Assembly: GCA_032718475.1 (NCBI GenBank)
Contig: JAUCBJ010008823.1
Span: forward strand, 1-64,000
Origin: Nemertoderma westbladi
Taxonomy: Eukaryota > Xenacoelomorpha > Nemertodermatida > Nemertodermatidae
Direction of reading: 5' to 3'
Length of the DNA stretch: 64,000 nucleotides
The translations under genes and the position numbers were made by a program. The notes beneath the pieces are model-generated. The model was not told the origin of the DNA and did no database searches. It saw only the letters and a list, made by a program, of their open reading frames with translations. How positions within the stretch are numbered: position 1 is the first letter of the stretch; every line of letters starts with the position of its first letter. This document shows, one piece after another, positions 45,833 to 55,742 of the stretch.

Positions 45833-48270
45833 TAATATTGTCTTTAGCTACGTAACTCTTTCTCCTACTATAGGGAATCTTATAGTATATTATTATGTCA
45901 CTAAAAAAAATAATTTAATCACATTATTAATTTATGAAATTTACATACTATTTAATTTAATTAATTAAATCACCAAATTAATTATTCATGTATTTATAAT
46001 TTTTATTATGTGGCGTAAAGGTATGGAATATGTATAATGTCCTAGCGGTGCCCCCCCCCCCCCCCGCCCCCCATCTATTGATTTTTATTTCACAATTACA
46101 GTAGAAATTAATATTTACAGTATTTACTAAAAATTTAAAATTAATAGGCTGAAAAATTTCACTCATGGCTAATTATTATAACGAAGGATTTAAATTTAAA
46201 ACTATTGAAAGACAAACGTAGATGTTAAAAAAATTAATAAAATATGTAATAAATAATATATTTATATTAAAAATACAGTTCCCGCTTCTTTATTTCCTGC
46301 TGATGCTAACGAGACGTTACTTTCTTTAAACTTCAAAGGTACAAATTTCCAGTCTTTAGTTCCCGCATCCGTTATTTAACATTTTAATTTCAACTTGGAT
46401 CGTTTATGATTAAGAAATATATTAACCTCGGTTAGACAAGGTAGCATTTATATTATTTGGTTTTGCAGTAAAGTCTTCAAGGAATGAGGATTAAGCAACG
46501 GCGTTTCATTGTTTATAAATATCCTTCTTTTGATTGAGTATATTTGAAGAGACAGTAACAATACCTGCAATATCTTACTGTAAAGTTTGTGAATCAAATC
46601 ATAAATCCGACCTTCTCACCAAAACAGTAAACTCCAAGTAAGCGACTATATTGCAGTATCGATCTCTTATAACCGGTGAGGCAGAAAACAGTCTACGAGC
46701 AGACAAACTTCGATAAAACAAAATCCCGCGCAGCGAATCCTAAAATCAGGCTGACTCACTGACGGACTAAGAGGCTCGTATACTTTGCCGCGGTGTGATT
46801 TATATGGTTGGGCAAAAGAGACGCTAGCTAGGTGCAGAGATTTGGAGATGTCTAACTAGCGGGCAAAGCGCAGTACGGACAAAAGTTAAATTTTATATAT
46901 TTTGAGGTGTAAATAATTTCTAACGCGCGCGTGTGTTAATTCTAAACGGTCAAAGCAGTTTTGCTCCTTCATATATATAATTACTGGGTACGGTGTGCAT
47001 TTTACAAATATTCTAATTTTGTAACTTGTAGGTCCAATACTCACGAATGATAAGGCTCCTTCCCCTCTTGCGTATTTCCAGGACTCAAATTCAGGCATAA
47101 GGTTAATGCTACGCCCAGAATTCGGCAATTTTAATTTACCAGGCCCCTAATACTAAGAAGAAATGTGTTAGTTTACTACAGTAGGCGTACTGTTACTAAT
47201 AGCTAGCCTGGCGTCCTATCTAGAATTTTGGTTACCTAGGTGGGCTTGGTAACTTCCTATCAGGACGTTGGCGGGGACACGGTAGATGTTAGTATATCCC
47301 TAATAGCCTCAATTTATTTGCGCCTAGTCGTAAACTGCCCTACCGCCTGAACGGTACAATCCCAATTCAGGTGAAACACAGCAACCCTCCTGGCCTACAA
47401 GTTCTAATGCAATGGACACCGTTGTACTACAAATAGTCGCAAACGCACCTGTACTTAGCAAGAGTTAGGCGTACAGTTTGCTGCACCCTACCAATGTGTA
47501 TGCTTTGTACCGGTGTGCCTACGTCCTATCTGCGTACTAGTATCTCTGCCTGCTCTCCCCCCCCCCGTAGGAATATGAAGGTCTACTGCGGTTTTTTCCT
47601 GAATTAAAACGGTACAGTCCCTAAGATGTAATTTTAGGCTTACAGCGTGTCACTACTTCTACCTTTGATCTTTGGTCTTACGCTTAGGTAGCAAGGCATC
47701 GAACGCTGTCTAACCTTTCAGGCGATGGGCGAATAACTAAGATGGTATTGCGGGTTGTCTCCTGTCTACATTCCCTTGATGTTCCCGTTCATTGCTGCGG
47801 CCCGATCTCTAGCCGGCCATCCTGTTCCTAAGTGTGTTCACCGTAGTGAATCATGGTGAAAAGAAAATGCAGGTAGCGGTATTTCTGAATTTATTGCAGA
47901 TAATAATACAAAATGTAATCTGAAAACTAATGACAGAATAAACAAATATCAGATAACTCAGAATAATTGTGTAAGTGAAGAGTTAAGATTGAGAGATTGA
48001 GAAGTTGAGAGATTGATAACTAATGAACGAATCGCACCTTTATATAGCAAATTTGTGCTGCAATCAATCGAGAAAATTCTCGATTGTTCTATAGGTTCTA
48101 ACAGGTTTTTAAAGATAGCTATTGGTCCAGCTAATATATAACTTGCACGACATTGGTTACAATCTAATAACTGCAGTCTCATTGGTTAATCTAGGTACAG
48201 ACAAATACAATTTAATTTGTAGCGGTCAATTTAAATGAGTTGAAATTCTGTACAAAATATAATTCGCACT
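45833..48270. other. intergenic, no gene seen
   Basis: AT-rich up to 46,800, then of mixed composition. It contains a C homopolymer (46048-46071) and a pair of related AACGGTACA pieces near 47351 and 47608. A 3' LTR of the retroelement could lie here, but I see no sequence shared with 63,200-64,000. Confidence 0.4.
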
Positions 48271-48338
48271 TACTAGGATTCGAACTCAATACACACTACA
48301 TATAATTTCCAACGCTCTACCGACTGAGCTACTGAACC
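48271..48338 (-). ncRNA. tRNA-derived sequence (pseudogene or SINE head)
   Basis: On the minus strand it has a near-perfect A box with D-arm (TAGCTCAGTCGGTAGAGCG) and a B box (GTTCGAATCC) at tRNA spacing. The acceptor, anticodon and T stems do not pair well, so it is unlikely to be a working tRNA. RNA polymerase III promotion remains possible. Confidence 0.55.
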
Positions 48339-48559
48339 ACTTGAACAATAGGCGTACAAATAGATATAGTAAATACAAATGAGGACTTAATGTAATCTTT
48401 AATAAAGTTAATTCGAATAAAATAAAATTTTGAAAATCCACGGCATTTAGGGAATATAATTCTATACCACTCCATGAAAACAGGATATTATCGTGCATAA
48501 AATATACGGTTTTCACCAATAATCAATCAAACTATAGAATACTTAGGGCGTACTTACGT

Positions 48560-49145
48560 ATTTACAAATTAAATTTCAAACAATACTTCCTTTCTACATA
48601 ATGATTCGATACAAAAATAATTACAAATTCAAACTTTACATATTTGAGGCTTTACTAAGTAAGTACAATATAAATCTAAATTAAATTCACCAATATAAAT
48701 CTATTGCATCTCAATATTGCATAAATTCAAATAATTACAAATACTTTCGTGCCTAAATGTAGATTGCATAAGTTCGGAATAATTACAAATATGAGTCTTT
48801 CTAAGCACAAAACTTTCTAACTATAAAACTTTCTAAATACAAAATATAACACTTTACAAATGAAACTATAAGAAAGGCCCACGAGTCTTCCATCTACTCT
48901 TACTTTCTATTTCACTGTAAATACAAATACTGCTTATAAGATATAAATTGCATAGTATTCGGAACAATATAAATTGCATAAGTTCGGAATAATCACAAAT
49001 ATAAAATAATAATCTTGCAAAATATAAATTCTTACTAAATATAAGTCTTACTAAATATAAATCTTACTAAATATAAATCTTACTAAATATGAGTTTTCCA
49101 GAATACAAAACTTACTAAATATAAAACATATAATTCAAATAAATC
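48560..49145. repeat. degenerate AT-rich tandem repeats
   Basis: Repeated ATTGCATAAGTTCGGAATAAT pieces (about 48768, 48973) and a TATAAATCTTACTAAA array at about 49025-49100. No gene. Two copies of the retroelement motif flank or lie within it (48876, 49162). Confidence 0.6.
48876..48891 (-). promoter_or_regulatory. recurrent 16-nt motif, non-coding copy 1
   Basis: Sense GGAAGACTCGTGGGCC followed by TTTCTT. One of ten copies in the retroelement, all in the same orientation. It lies after the last frame. Confidence 0.6.
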
Positions 49146-49161
49146 ACAAATTCACAAGAAA

Positions 49162-49177
49162 GGCTCACGAGTCTTCC
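49162..49177 (-). promoter_or_regulatory. recurrent 16-nt motif, non-coding copy 2
   Basis: Sense GGAAGACTCGTGAGCC followed by TTTCTT, 20 bases after the stop of the last frame. Confidence 0.6.
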
Positions 49178-49197
49178 GTCCACCCTTGCCCTCCCTT

Positions 49198-49965
49198 TTA
49201 TCGCTTAGTTGATCGAGCCCTGCCGCGTCCTCGAAAACTGCGCACAGGGGACTTTGCTCGCGATATGGGACTCGTGGGGCGAGTCACTGGTTTCGCTTGG
49301 ACGTTGAGAGACGGTGCGACTATTTCCTCGCAAATTCGTCTATTTGGCATCCCAAAACCTCGACCGATTCCTCGTGACCGATCAGTTGTCACTACAGTTG
49401 GTAGAACGTCTGGGAACGCGCGGGAAGCGGACGACGCAGACCCAAGAGTAGCTTGCGCCCCCTTTTGATCAGCTGGTGTATGTCCCGATCCTCCTGTTGG
49501 TTCTCTAGGAAGCGATACCGTATCCCGAGTAATTCGAATGGTCGGCTCAGCTCCCTTGCGTTCTTCTATATTAATAGACTTCTTTAACTGTTGGCCCACT
49601 TTCTGGACCCGTATGATCCTACCCTGTCCGTCCTCCCGAGGGTGACGTGCAGACGGCGCAACCGGAGTGGCTGATATATTTGTCGCCTCTAGGACCTCCT
49701 CTTCCTCGAATACGCTCGCTCGTATACGTTTGTGGTAAAACGCGGCTCGGTACGCCCATGCGACGGTTAACCAAGCTCCTTTATTCCGCTTCTCAGTTCG
49801 GAAACGATCGAATTCACCATACGTGATGCGATTAACGACTTTCTGAAAATTCCACGTGTTTTTGTTATCCGGGTGAATCTGTAATAGATACTCGCGCACT
49901 ACTCAGAATCCACTGTCGTGGGGCAAAATATCGACTACCTCGATAAGTTCGTCATATTGGGGCAT
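49198..49965 (-). pseudogene. retroelement ORF5: basic RG-rich protein with in-frame TGA
   Basis: From the ATG at 49965 the frame runs 20 codons to a TGA (49903-49905), then stays open in the same frame for 235 codons to 49198. The first 90 residues are compact and aromatic-rich (TWNFQKVVNRITYGEFDRF). The remainder is disordered and basic, ending in an Arg/Gly/Ser tail (RSFRGRGRARSTKR), as in many RNA-binding or nucleocapsid-like proteins. The lone stop could be a mutation or a read-through codon. No homologue recognised. A TGGCCGACTGCTGCCA motif lies 16 bases upstream of the ATG, where a younger insertion seems to begin. Confidence 0.5.
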
Positions 49966-49980
49966 AGCGGAGATGTATGG

Positions 49981-50446
49981 TGGCCGACTGCTGCCACATA
50001 AACCATCAATGTCTAATAAAAATAATCGGTTAAAAAATCAATAAAAAAATTCAATAAAAAAAATTTCAATAAAAAATTTCAATAAAAAATTAAATAAAAA
50101 AAATTTCAATAAAAAAAATTAAAAAAAAATTCAATAAAAAAAATTCAATAAAAAAATTCAATAAAAAAAAATTCAATAAAAAAAATTACAAAAAAATTCA
50201 ATAAAAAAATTCAATAAAATAAATTCAATAAAAAAATATGTTAAATTTTTTTCTGAAACCCACCGTGGCCTACAGCTGCCAGGTATTCATTTAATACTAA
50301 CCACTGCAGTTATATTATACTGTATAGGTGGCAGTACTCGGCCACAGCGAAATAGAAAAAAAAATTGCAAAGTAAAATTGAATTCACACGTGGCCGACTG
50401 CTGCCAAATACTTTCAAACACATGGAAACATGGCCTACAGCTGCCA
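49981..50446. repeat. five copies of TGGCCKACWGCTGCCA around an A-rich tract
   Basis: Copies at 49981-49996, 50266-50281, 50391-50406 and 50431-50446 are direct. One diverged copy at 50329-50344 is inverted. Between the first two lies a low-complexity (TTCAATAAAAAA)n tract, about 50035-50240. The ends of the motif (TGGC...GCCA) are themselves complementary. They may be transposase-binding or subterminal repeats of the inserted element. Confidence 0.7.
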
Positions 50447-50662
50447 AAATGTGTATTTCCTGCAGTATCATTAACTAACATACTGTTTTGCTGTACCGGT
50501 AGGCTTCCAGTATCCTGTAGTTCGAGATTAGTTTCAGTATTCCGGTACTGAAATTCAAGCTACGAGCCTACATCAGTAGGCCTACATACAAATCTTGTAG
50601 GTACAATGCGGCAGCAGTGATCAGGCCCGGGACGGTAGGTAATTTAAGGGTTTCTGCTAATA

Positions 50663-51345
50663 ATGGCATGGAATAGTGATTATGGTTTAAAATCATTTCT
50701 CAGTGAAGCTGTTGCGCAAAATTGGTCTAGAAAAGAGTTGCTGCCTGCAGCAAAATCTAAATTTGGTCAGTATCCTTGGTCAATGAGAAGTTTGGATCGG
50801 CGTCTGAAGTTTTTTGAAATCAGTTACATCAATTATAATGTTGATATTCAAACTATTCGCAAGGCTTTAAAGAAGGAGATGGAGGGTCCTGGAAAACATT
50901 TAGGATATAGAGCCATGAATTTGAAGCTTCGCACTGTTTACAATATATGTGTTCCTCGTGATATTGTATATGAAATAATGAGAGAAGAGTACCCGGATGT
51001 GCTGGAAAAACGACGACTAGAAAACCGTAAACGGGTCCGCACTGGAGCTTTCAATTCAAAGGGCAGAAGGGTCCTTTGTGGTTAGTATCCGGGGATGGGC
51101 ACGATAAATTGTGCGGTTATCAGAACTCAACATTCAGCTACTGTATTTATGGTTTCCAAGATTCGTATTCAAGAAAATTATTACTGCTGAGAGTTATGAA
51201 GTCAAACTCCTGTCCTAAGGTTATTTCGCGACTGTATATTGAATTGATTACTACTTTGCAGTATTGCATGCCTGTTTTTCTTCGATTTGATAAAGGGACT
51301 GAAACAACAACAATGGCGATAATGCATTCTTATTTGCATTCGATA
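50663..51345 (+). pseudogene. integrase-like (rve superfamily) protein, frameshifted and truncated
   Basis: The first part (50663-51085) is an N-terminal helical region ending in a basic segment (GPGKHLGYRAMNLKLR). After a frame change near 51065, where AAGGG is duplicated, the frame continues with SGDGHDKLCGYQNSTF, then a strand and helix, and FLRFDKGTETTTMA. This is the pattern of the first two acidic positions of a retroviral-type integrase core, as in a family of single-domain integrase-like proteins widespread in invertebrates and fish. The end, including the third acidic residue, is missing; unrelated repeat sequence follows from about 51,345. It runs opposite to the retroelement and is probably an independent insertion. 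Confidence 0.6.
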
Positions 51346-51483
51346 AGTAGTAGGAGAAGCATAGCCCTCGGCCAACTCCTCCCTAGCCTGGGCTACGGGC
51401 CACATCTCAGAGGGCTATTAAAAATGCCAAATTTCGGTGCTAAATTGCGGTGTTTAATGACCATCTGTCACCAACAGTATTGA

Positions 51484-52090
51484 TGCCTTCAACCAATCGC
51501 TGCGTATCACCTACGCGTAGCCTAACCTCACGATGCCTACCTTACTCGACAACTGTTACCACTCGCGAGTATTGATTCGCGTCGTTGCATCAACCAACCA
51601 TCGCATATTCATCTTCGCGTACCCAAACTTCTCATCGCATGGCTAGCCCCCACTATGCTATTATATCGAATCGATTACCAACTCACCACGGCTACTCTTC
51701 GACGGCTGTCACCAAACCAACCAACCGAGCGGCCTACCAGTCCAGCAGTAGGATACGTGTTGAAATTCCGCCACGTTTCCGGCTACACGTATACGAACAT
51801 TTCCATAGTTATTTCCTATCCATGCAACCAACCACTGTATACTGTATATGCAGACAACGTGGCCACCAACTACACGCATCACGCATATATTATATTGATT
51901 GCCAACTCCACAACTGCTGTCGCCAAATCAACCAACCAAGCAGTATGATACATGAGATTCCATCACGTTCTAGCTACGTGTATACGAGCATTAGTGATTA
52001 TTACGCAATAATTTTTTTTGTTTATACAGTAGTTACCCACCAGCTAATCAACCAATCAATAAACCGAATTTAGGCTATTTTCCAGTTTAA
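51484..52090. repeat. C/A-rich tandem duplication
   Basis: Two diverged copies of about 205 bp (near 51670-51870 and 51880-52080) share ACGTGTATACGARCATT and CAAACCAACCAACC-type pieces. Frames inside are not genes. Confidence 0.6.
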
Positions 52091-52115
52091 GACCTGTATT
52101 ATTTTTGAAAATATC

Positions 52116-54497
52116 TTATATATAATCTCTTGCTTTAATAGAGATGTATCCTTCCGACATCATCGTTTGGGGATTTACCGCCCAAAATCCAAGATGCGCC
52201 CTCATCGGAAATCGTCTTCTTTGTGCCGATACATGTTCGTCGGCTAAATCTTCCCACTCATCGAATAATTTTCTCACGAGTTTTACAGATTCGTGTTCAT
52301 AGGGTATGTCTCTTAGTTGGCATTCAGATGCTCGATGCCCTTTTATATTGCAATAAGTACATTGAGCCATAAATCTCCAGCAAGTATAAAAGGTATGAGA
52401 CCCTTGATCTCCACACCATCCACAGATTAGCTGAGTCGTAGTAATGTGCTTTCCACTGCACTTGGTCGAATGATGTCCAGCGACGCCACATTTACCACAC
52501 ATCGTATTGGCAGGGTACCACACTCGTTCGTATATAAGATCTCCAATCGGTCGAGCGCTTCCTCCCACACTATAATCGTAATCATCTGGATCTATGGGTT
52601 GGTAGGTTTCTGAGGGTTGTATACAAACTATAGCATCTGTTGCTTCAAGTTGTCGAATCTCCGTCTGAGATTTCTTCGGGAGGTTCCTTTCTATCTCAAG
52701 AAGTTCCTCTAAAGGATCGTCAGTGATCGTAGTAGTTACTTCGAAATCATCACCAAGGTGACCGATAGGCGCGCGCGTCTGCCGTGATTCATCCGTAATC
52801 TCCACGATACGTTCTCCTTCATAGGGTAACAATGTAAACATAGATGGTCTTTCGATAAGAGATCCCGCACAGCGAAGATACACGTCTCGAAATATACTAA
52901 ATCCTGCTCGAGTAAAGGCATTACACTGAGCGTCGGAGTTGTAGAAGGGTTCAAGGAATCGTCTAAACACGTCGGTATGAATTCTCCCTTCCATGTAGAA
53001 CGTATGATCTTCTCCGAGACAAAGTGGATGTCTTTTGAGAGTCCGAGACACAATGTCGGCGATTAGGCAAACATTCACTGACGACTCTATTGCTAAATAA
53101 TATTGTAGGACCGCTCTTGGAGGTGACGTAATAGCCCAATACACGCATCCTCTCCATTTAAGCTGTGATTCAAACTCACTCATATCTGGAGTATCACCTT
53201 CTCCATAAGTCTCAATATACTTGGTTCTCTTACTTTCCTTATAATCCCAATTGAATAACAGGTAGGAAATGTATCCAGTTCCAGTCTTCTGAGTATTATA
53301 CTCACGAAAATATCCCTGTTCTATAGACCACAAAATAAGAGGTCGAGTGTCGACGTAAGGTGTCGGTAGTCGGTCATCGCTGTCCGTCATGCCGGCGAAG
53401 TCGCTAATTAAGTCCTCCCTTACTCCTGATCCAATCTTTACAACAGTTTTATCTAAAATCATGTTTCTTACCATCTTCGGTAGCATTCTAGCGTCGATAT
53501 TACAAGCTTGGTCCATCTTCTTTACTATGTCAGTGATAAGATGGTGTCGCTTTGTATTCGCTGGAGGTATCGGCATTCGTTTGTCGCTCCTCTGTCTACT
53601 GAAAATGTGCAGGACTCCGTCCGCCGCTCTAATCTGTACAGTCTTAGAAGTCAAACTCTGTTGATGACTGCCGCCCTCGTTATCGTAAAACATGTAACCA
53701 TTTTCCTGAAACGATCTAAACGTCCTATTCCATTTATCCAACAATTCTTCCGAAGGTTGCCAAATCTTCTCTATGTCCTTATCATCTTCGAAACGAATAA
53801 CCTTACCTCGCCAATCCGCGGCAATGTCTGTATCCGACTCGAAGGTTCCGGTTCCAATCCATAAACGAATCGTCTTGGTTAAATATCCTTTCAAATTACT
53901 CGGAGCTATATCGGCACCAGCTCTATCCAGTTCCTTAAAGTCTTGAATATGAGGTGGAACGTTGTACACGACCTTTTGAGTAATATGTCTACGTAAATCA
54001 TATATCTTACTCATATCGCTGAAAACAACTGCAGGAAGAAACTCCAAGTTTGAAATGATTTCTGGATGATCCACGATGGGTATTTCGTACGTCGTATCCT
54101 GTCGGACTGGTATACTAATAGGAAAATTGAGTGTCGTACTCAATGGTTTCGTAGTCGAAGTACTATATGGTTGCATTTCTCTTGTCCTCTCCGGGGATGC
54201 AATCTGTAGTCTCTGAATAACGTTTTGAGCAAAGTTTATGCTCTCGAAAACTTCCGGTGTCATCTCCTTAGCTGGGGTTTGATCGTGTGACGTCCAATGG
54301 TAAGGTAGGCTCGCGAGTCTTCCGCCCCATTCTTCCATCTCACCTTTCTCGAAAGCCTTGTAGGCTCTGTATAGGCTAAGAGCTTCTTTCTTTTCGCGGG
54401 TTGACTGATTTGCCTCGTCCAGCGTAAGTTCAAATACATCGGGTTCAACAACCTTAGGTGGGTAAACGACAGTTTCTCCCGCCTTTGGTCCGGTCAT
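52116..54497 (-). CDS. retroelement ORF4: DEDD-type 3'-5' exonuclease-like protein with three CCHC zinc knuckles
   Basis: A 793-aa frame from the ATG at 54497. Residues about 265-490 follow the RNase D/WRN-type exonuclease pattern: motif I FYDNEG (D272, E274), then a strand TVQIRAADGVLHIF; motif II VVKIGSGVREDL (D362) after a Leu/Met-rich helix; and motif III YYLAIES, where Y467-x3-E471 stands for the usual Tyr-x3-Asp. Three zinc knuckles follow: C667-x2-C-x4-H-x4-C680, C692-x2-C-x5-H-x4-C706, and C713-x2-C-x4-H-x4-C726. These imply binding of single-stranded nucleic acid. The N-terminal 260 residues are unassigned. The glutamate in motif III leaves activity open. The frame carries one copy of the element's 16-nt motif (54308-54323, read as GRLASLP). 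It sits after pol, where retroviruses keep env. An alternative is a gag-like or nucleoprotein with chance resemblance. Confidence 0.6.
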   Translation of the reverse strand: MTGPKAGETVVYPPKVVEPDVFELTLDEANQSTREKKEALSLYRAYKAFEKGEMEEWGGRLASLPYHWTSHDQTPAKEMTPEVFESINFAQNVIQRLQIASPERTREMQPYSTSTTKPLSTTLNFPISIPVRQDTTYEIPIVDHPEIISNLEFLPAVVFSDMSKIYDLRRHITQKVVYNVPPHIQDFKELDRAGADIAPSNLKGYLTKTIRLWIGTGTFESDTDIAADWRGKVIRFEDDKDIEKIWQPSEELLDKWNRTFRSFQENGYMFYDNEGGSHQQSLTSKTVQIRAADGVLHIFSRQRSDKRMPIPPANTKRHHLITDIVKKMDQACNIDARMLPKMVRNMILDKTVVKIGSGVREDLISDFAGMTDSDDRLPTPYVDTRPLILWSIEQGYFREYNTQKTGTGYISYLLFNWDYKESKRTKYIETYGEGDTPDMSEFESQLKWRGCVYWAITSPPRAVLQYYLAIESSVNVCLIADIVSRTLKRHPLCLGEDHTFYMEGRIHTDVFRRFLEPFYNSDAQCNAFTRAGFSIFRDVYLRCAGSLIERPSMFTLLPYEGERIVEITDESRQTRAPIGHLGDDFEVTTTITDDPLEELLEIERNLPKKSQTEIRQLEATDAIVCIQPSETYQPIDPDDYDYSVGGSARPIGDLIYERVWYPANTMCGKCGVAGHHSTKCSGKHITTTQLICGWCGDQGSHTFYTCWRFMAQCTYCNIKGHRASECQLRDIPYEHESVKLVRKLFDEWEDLADEHVSAQRRRFPMRAHLGFWAVNPQTMMSEGYISIKARDYI
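54308..54323 (-). promoter_or_regulatory. recurrent 16-nt motif inside ORF4
   Basis: Sense GGAAGACTCGCGAGCC, translated GRLAS. Its core CTCGCGAG is a perfect palindrome. Confidence 0.6.
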
Positions 54498-54518
54498 AGC
54501 AAATGAATGATATGGATT

Positions 54519-54728
54519 CTATAAAGGATACCCTCCTTCCTGGTAGCGTAGTTGTTGATGGTTCGAACACCTCGCCAATATCGGTTCGGGATTTTCCTTA
54601 TTCAAACGCATCGGAATCGCATTTCGTTGTTCGCGCATACAAGAACCGCATTGATAATAAAGTTTATAAACTGAAAATGCTTCCTTGGTTTCTCTATCGT
54701 CTGTAAAGGTGCATTCCATCGAATTCAT
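54519..54728 (-). CDS. retroelement ORF3: 69-aa Cys-rich frame, in frame with ORF4
   Basis: Its ATG (54728) lies inside the last codons of ORF2 in another frame, a 35-base overlap. It ends in a TAG (54519-54521) only seven codons before, and in the same frame as, the ATG of ORF4. It has CGSC and a later CSNH, a possible zinc ribbon. Read-through of the TAG would fuse it to the exonuclease-like protein; otherwise it is a separate small protein or a degenerate N-terminus. No homologue recognised. Confidence 0.45.
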   Translation of the reverse strand: MNSMECTFTDDRETKEAFSVYKLYYQCGSCMREQRNAIPMRLNKENPEPILARCSNHQQLRYQEGGYPL

Positions 54729-55080
54729 CGCGTACCGCGGGCATAGGTTCGTGCGCCTTCAGGTATTGCATGGTATGATACAAACGACTAATTTCAGTAT
54801 CGGGGTCTTCGCTAATGTCTCCCGTATCACACAAAGCGTCGTACGGGTACAGTTCATTGAAGGTTTTGCGCAAACTTTCGATTCTTTCATTTAATGCGTT
54901 TTGTCTTCTCTTTAATACATTTGAGTCATATTTAGTTCTCGCGAGTTTCGCTGTACTTTCTGATAATTCTTTTATACCAAATATAGTGTAGTCCTTGGCT
55001 CCAAATCTTTCGAATGGTGCTGCTGCCTCCTCTTGGATATCATATCCCCATCTCGGCTCTCCTTGTATCCCCTTTTCCAT
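54694..55080 (-). CDS. retroelement ORF2: 128-aa helical protein
   Basis: ATG at 55080. The central segment (about residues 40-75) is charged with heptad-like spacing (NVLKRRQNALNERIESLRKT), a probable coiled coil. The C-terminus is acidic and then aromatic. A good 3' splice site (TTCCCTCTAG, sense AG at 55113-55112) lies about 30 bases upstream of the ATG, so a spliced subgenomic mRNA is plausible. The function is unknown. It could be a small structural or accessory protein. Confidence 0.5.
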   Translation of the reverse strand: MEKGIQGEPRWGYDIQEEAAAPFERFGAKDYTIFGIKELSESTAKLARTKYDSNVLKRRQNALNERIESLRKTFNELYPYDALCDTGDISEDPDTEISRLYHTMQYLKAHEPMPAVRDEFDGMHLYRR

Positions 55081-55742
55081 AATTAGAGGTGTAGTTACAT
55101 AATCATTACTACTAGAGGGAATACAACAGAGTTTGTAGTTAGTTGTGAGGAGACGTGAGAGTTTCGTCTGCCCTTTTGGCTCGACAACGCTCTAACCTCC
55201 TACCCATAGCCTAAGATCTAGGGTTTCTTTAATGACACGCTGCTTCTTATCTAAAATTTTTTGCCGAAATAAAAAACGAATTTGGGCTAAACTGGCTGTG
55301 AGTCTAAAATACTCACCTTTTGATCCCAAACTATTATCAGAAAATAAGCAATCAAGAATTAGTAATAAATATAGGGGAGTCTATTTATTGACGTAACTTA
55401 TTGAAACAAGACCGTGTAAAATTTAATTAAAATTTTAAGAAAGGCTCGCAAGTCTTCCTCTCTTGTTTCTCTAATTTTAAGTTCCACCCGACTGTACCCT
55501 GAAATCTATTCACTGGAGAAAATTTTAAAATTTTTCAAATCCAAATGGATTGTCTAAAATTTCGAAAATGTCTCAATATTGTGAGTTCCAAGTAGAATTC
55601 CATTTCTTATACCTACAAATCCCGCTCCTATGTGACACATAAGGGTACTACCCTCAATGTTCACATATAAAAGACAATGGAATTCTACCGCTGTCCTTAC
55701 TACGGTGTACAGGTACGTGGAAATCTATTTGTAAACTCCTAA
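55081..55742 (-). other. spacer between gag-pol and ORF2
   Basis: AT-rich, no frame. It holds one copy of the recurrent motif (55443-55458, sense GGAAGACTTGCGAGCC followed by TTTCTT). Confidence 0.5.
55443..55458 (-). promoter_or_regulatory. recurrent 16-nt motif, non-coding copy 3
   Basis: In the spacer between gag-pol and ORF2. The flank AAGAAA on the plus strand is shared with the copies at 48876 and 49162. Confidence 0.6.

Noticed and set aside
46048-46071. C homopolymer as a regulatory element
   Set aside because: A simple run with no associated structure; possibly of variable length or a sequencing weakness.
48271-48338. Functional tRNA gene
   Set aside because: The A and B boxes are good, but the acceptor, anticodon and T stems do not pair.
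45833-48560. 3' LTR of the retroelement
   Set aside because: I compared it by eye with 63,200-64,000 and saw no shared stretch; the 5' LTR may be outside the window, so the test is incomplete.
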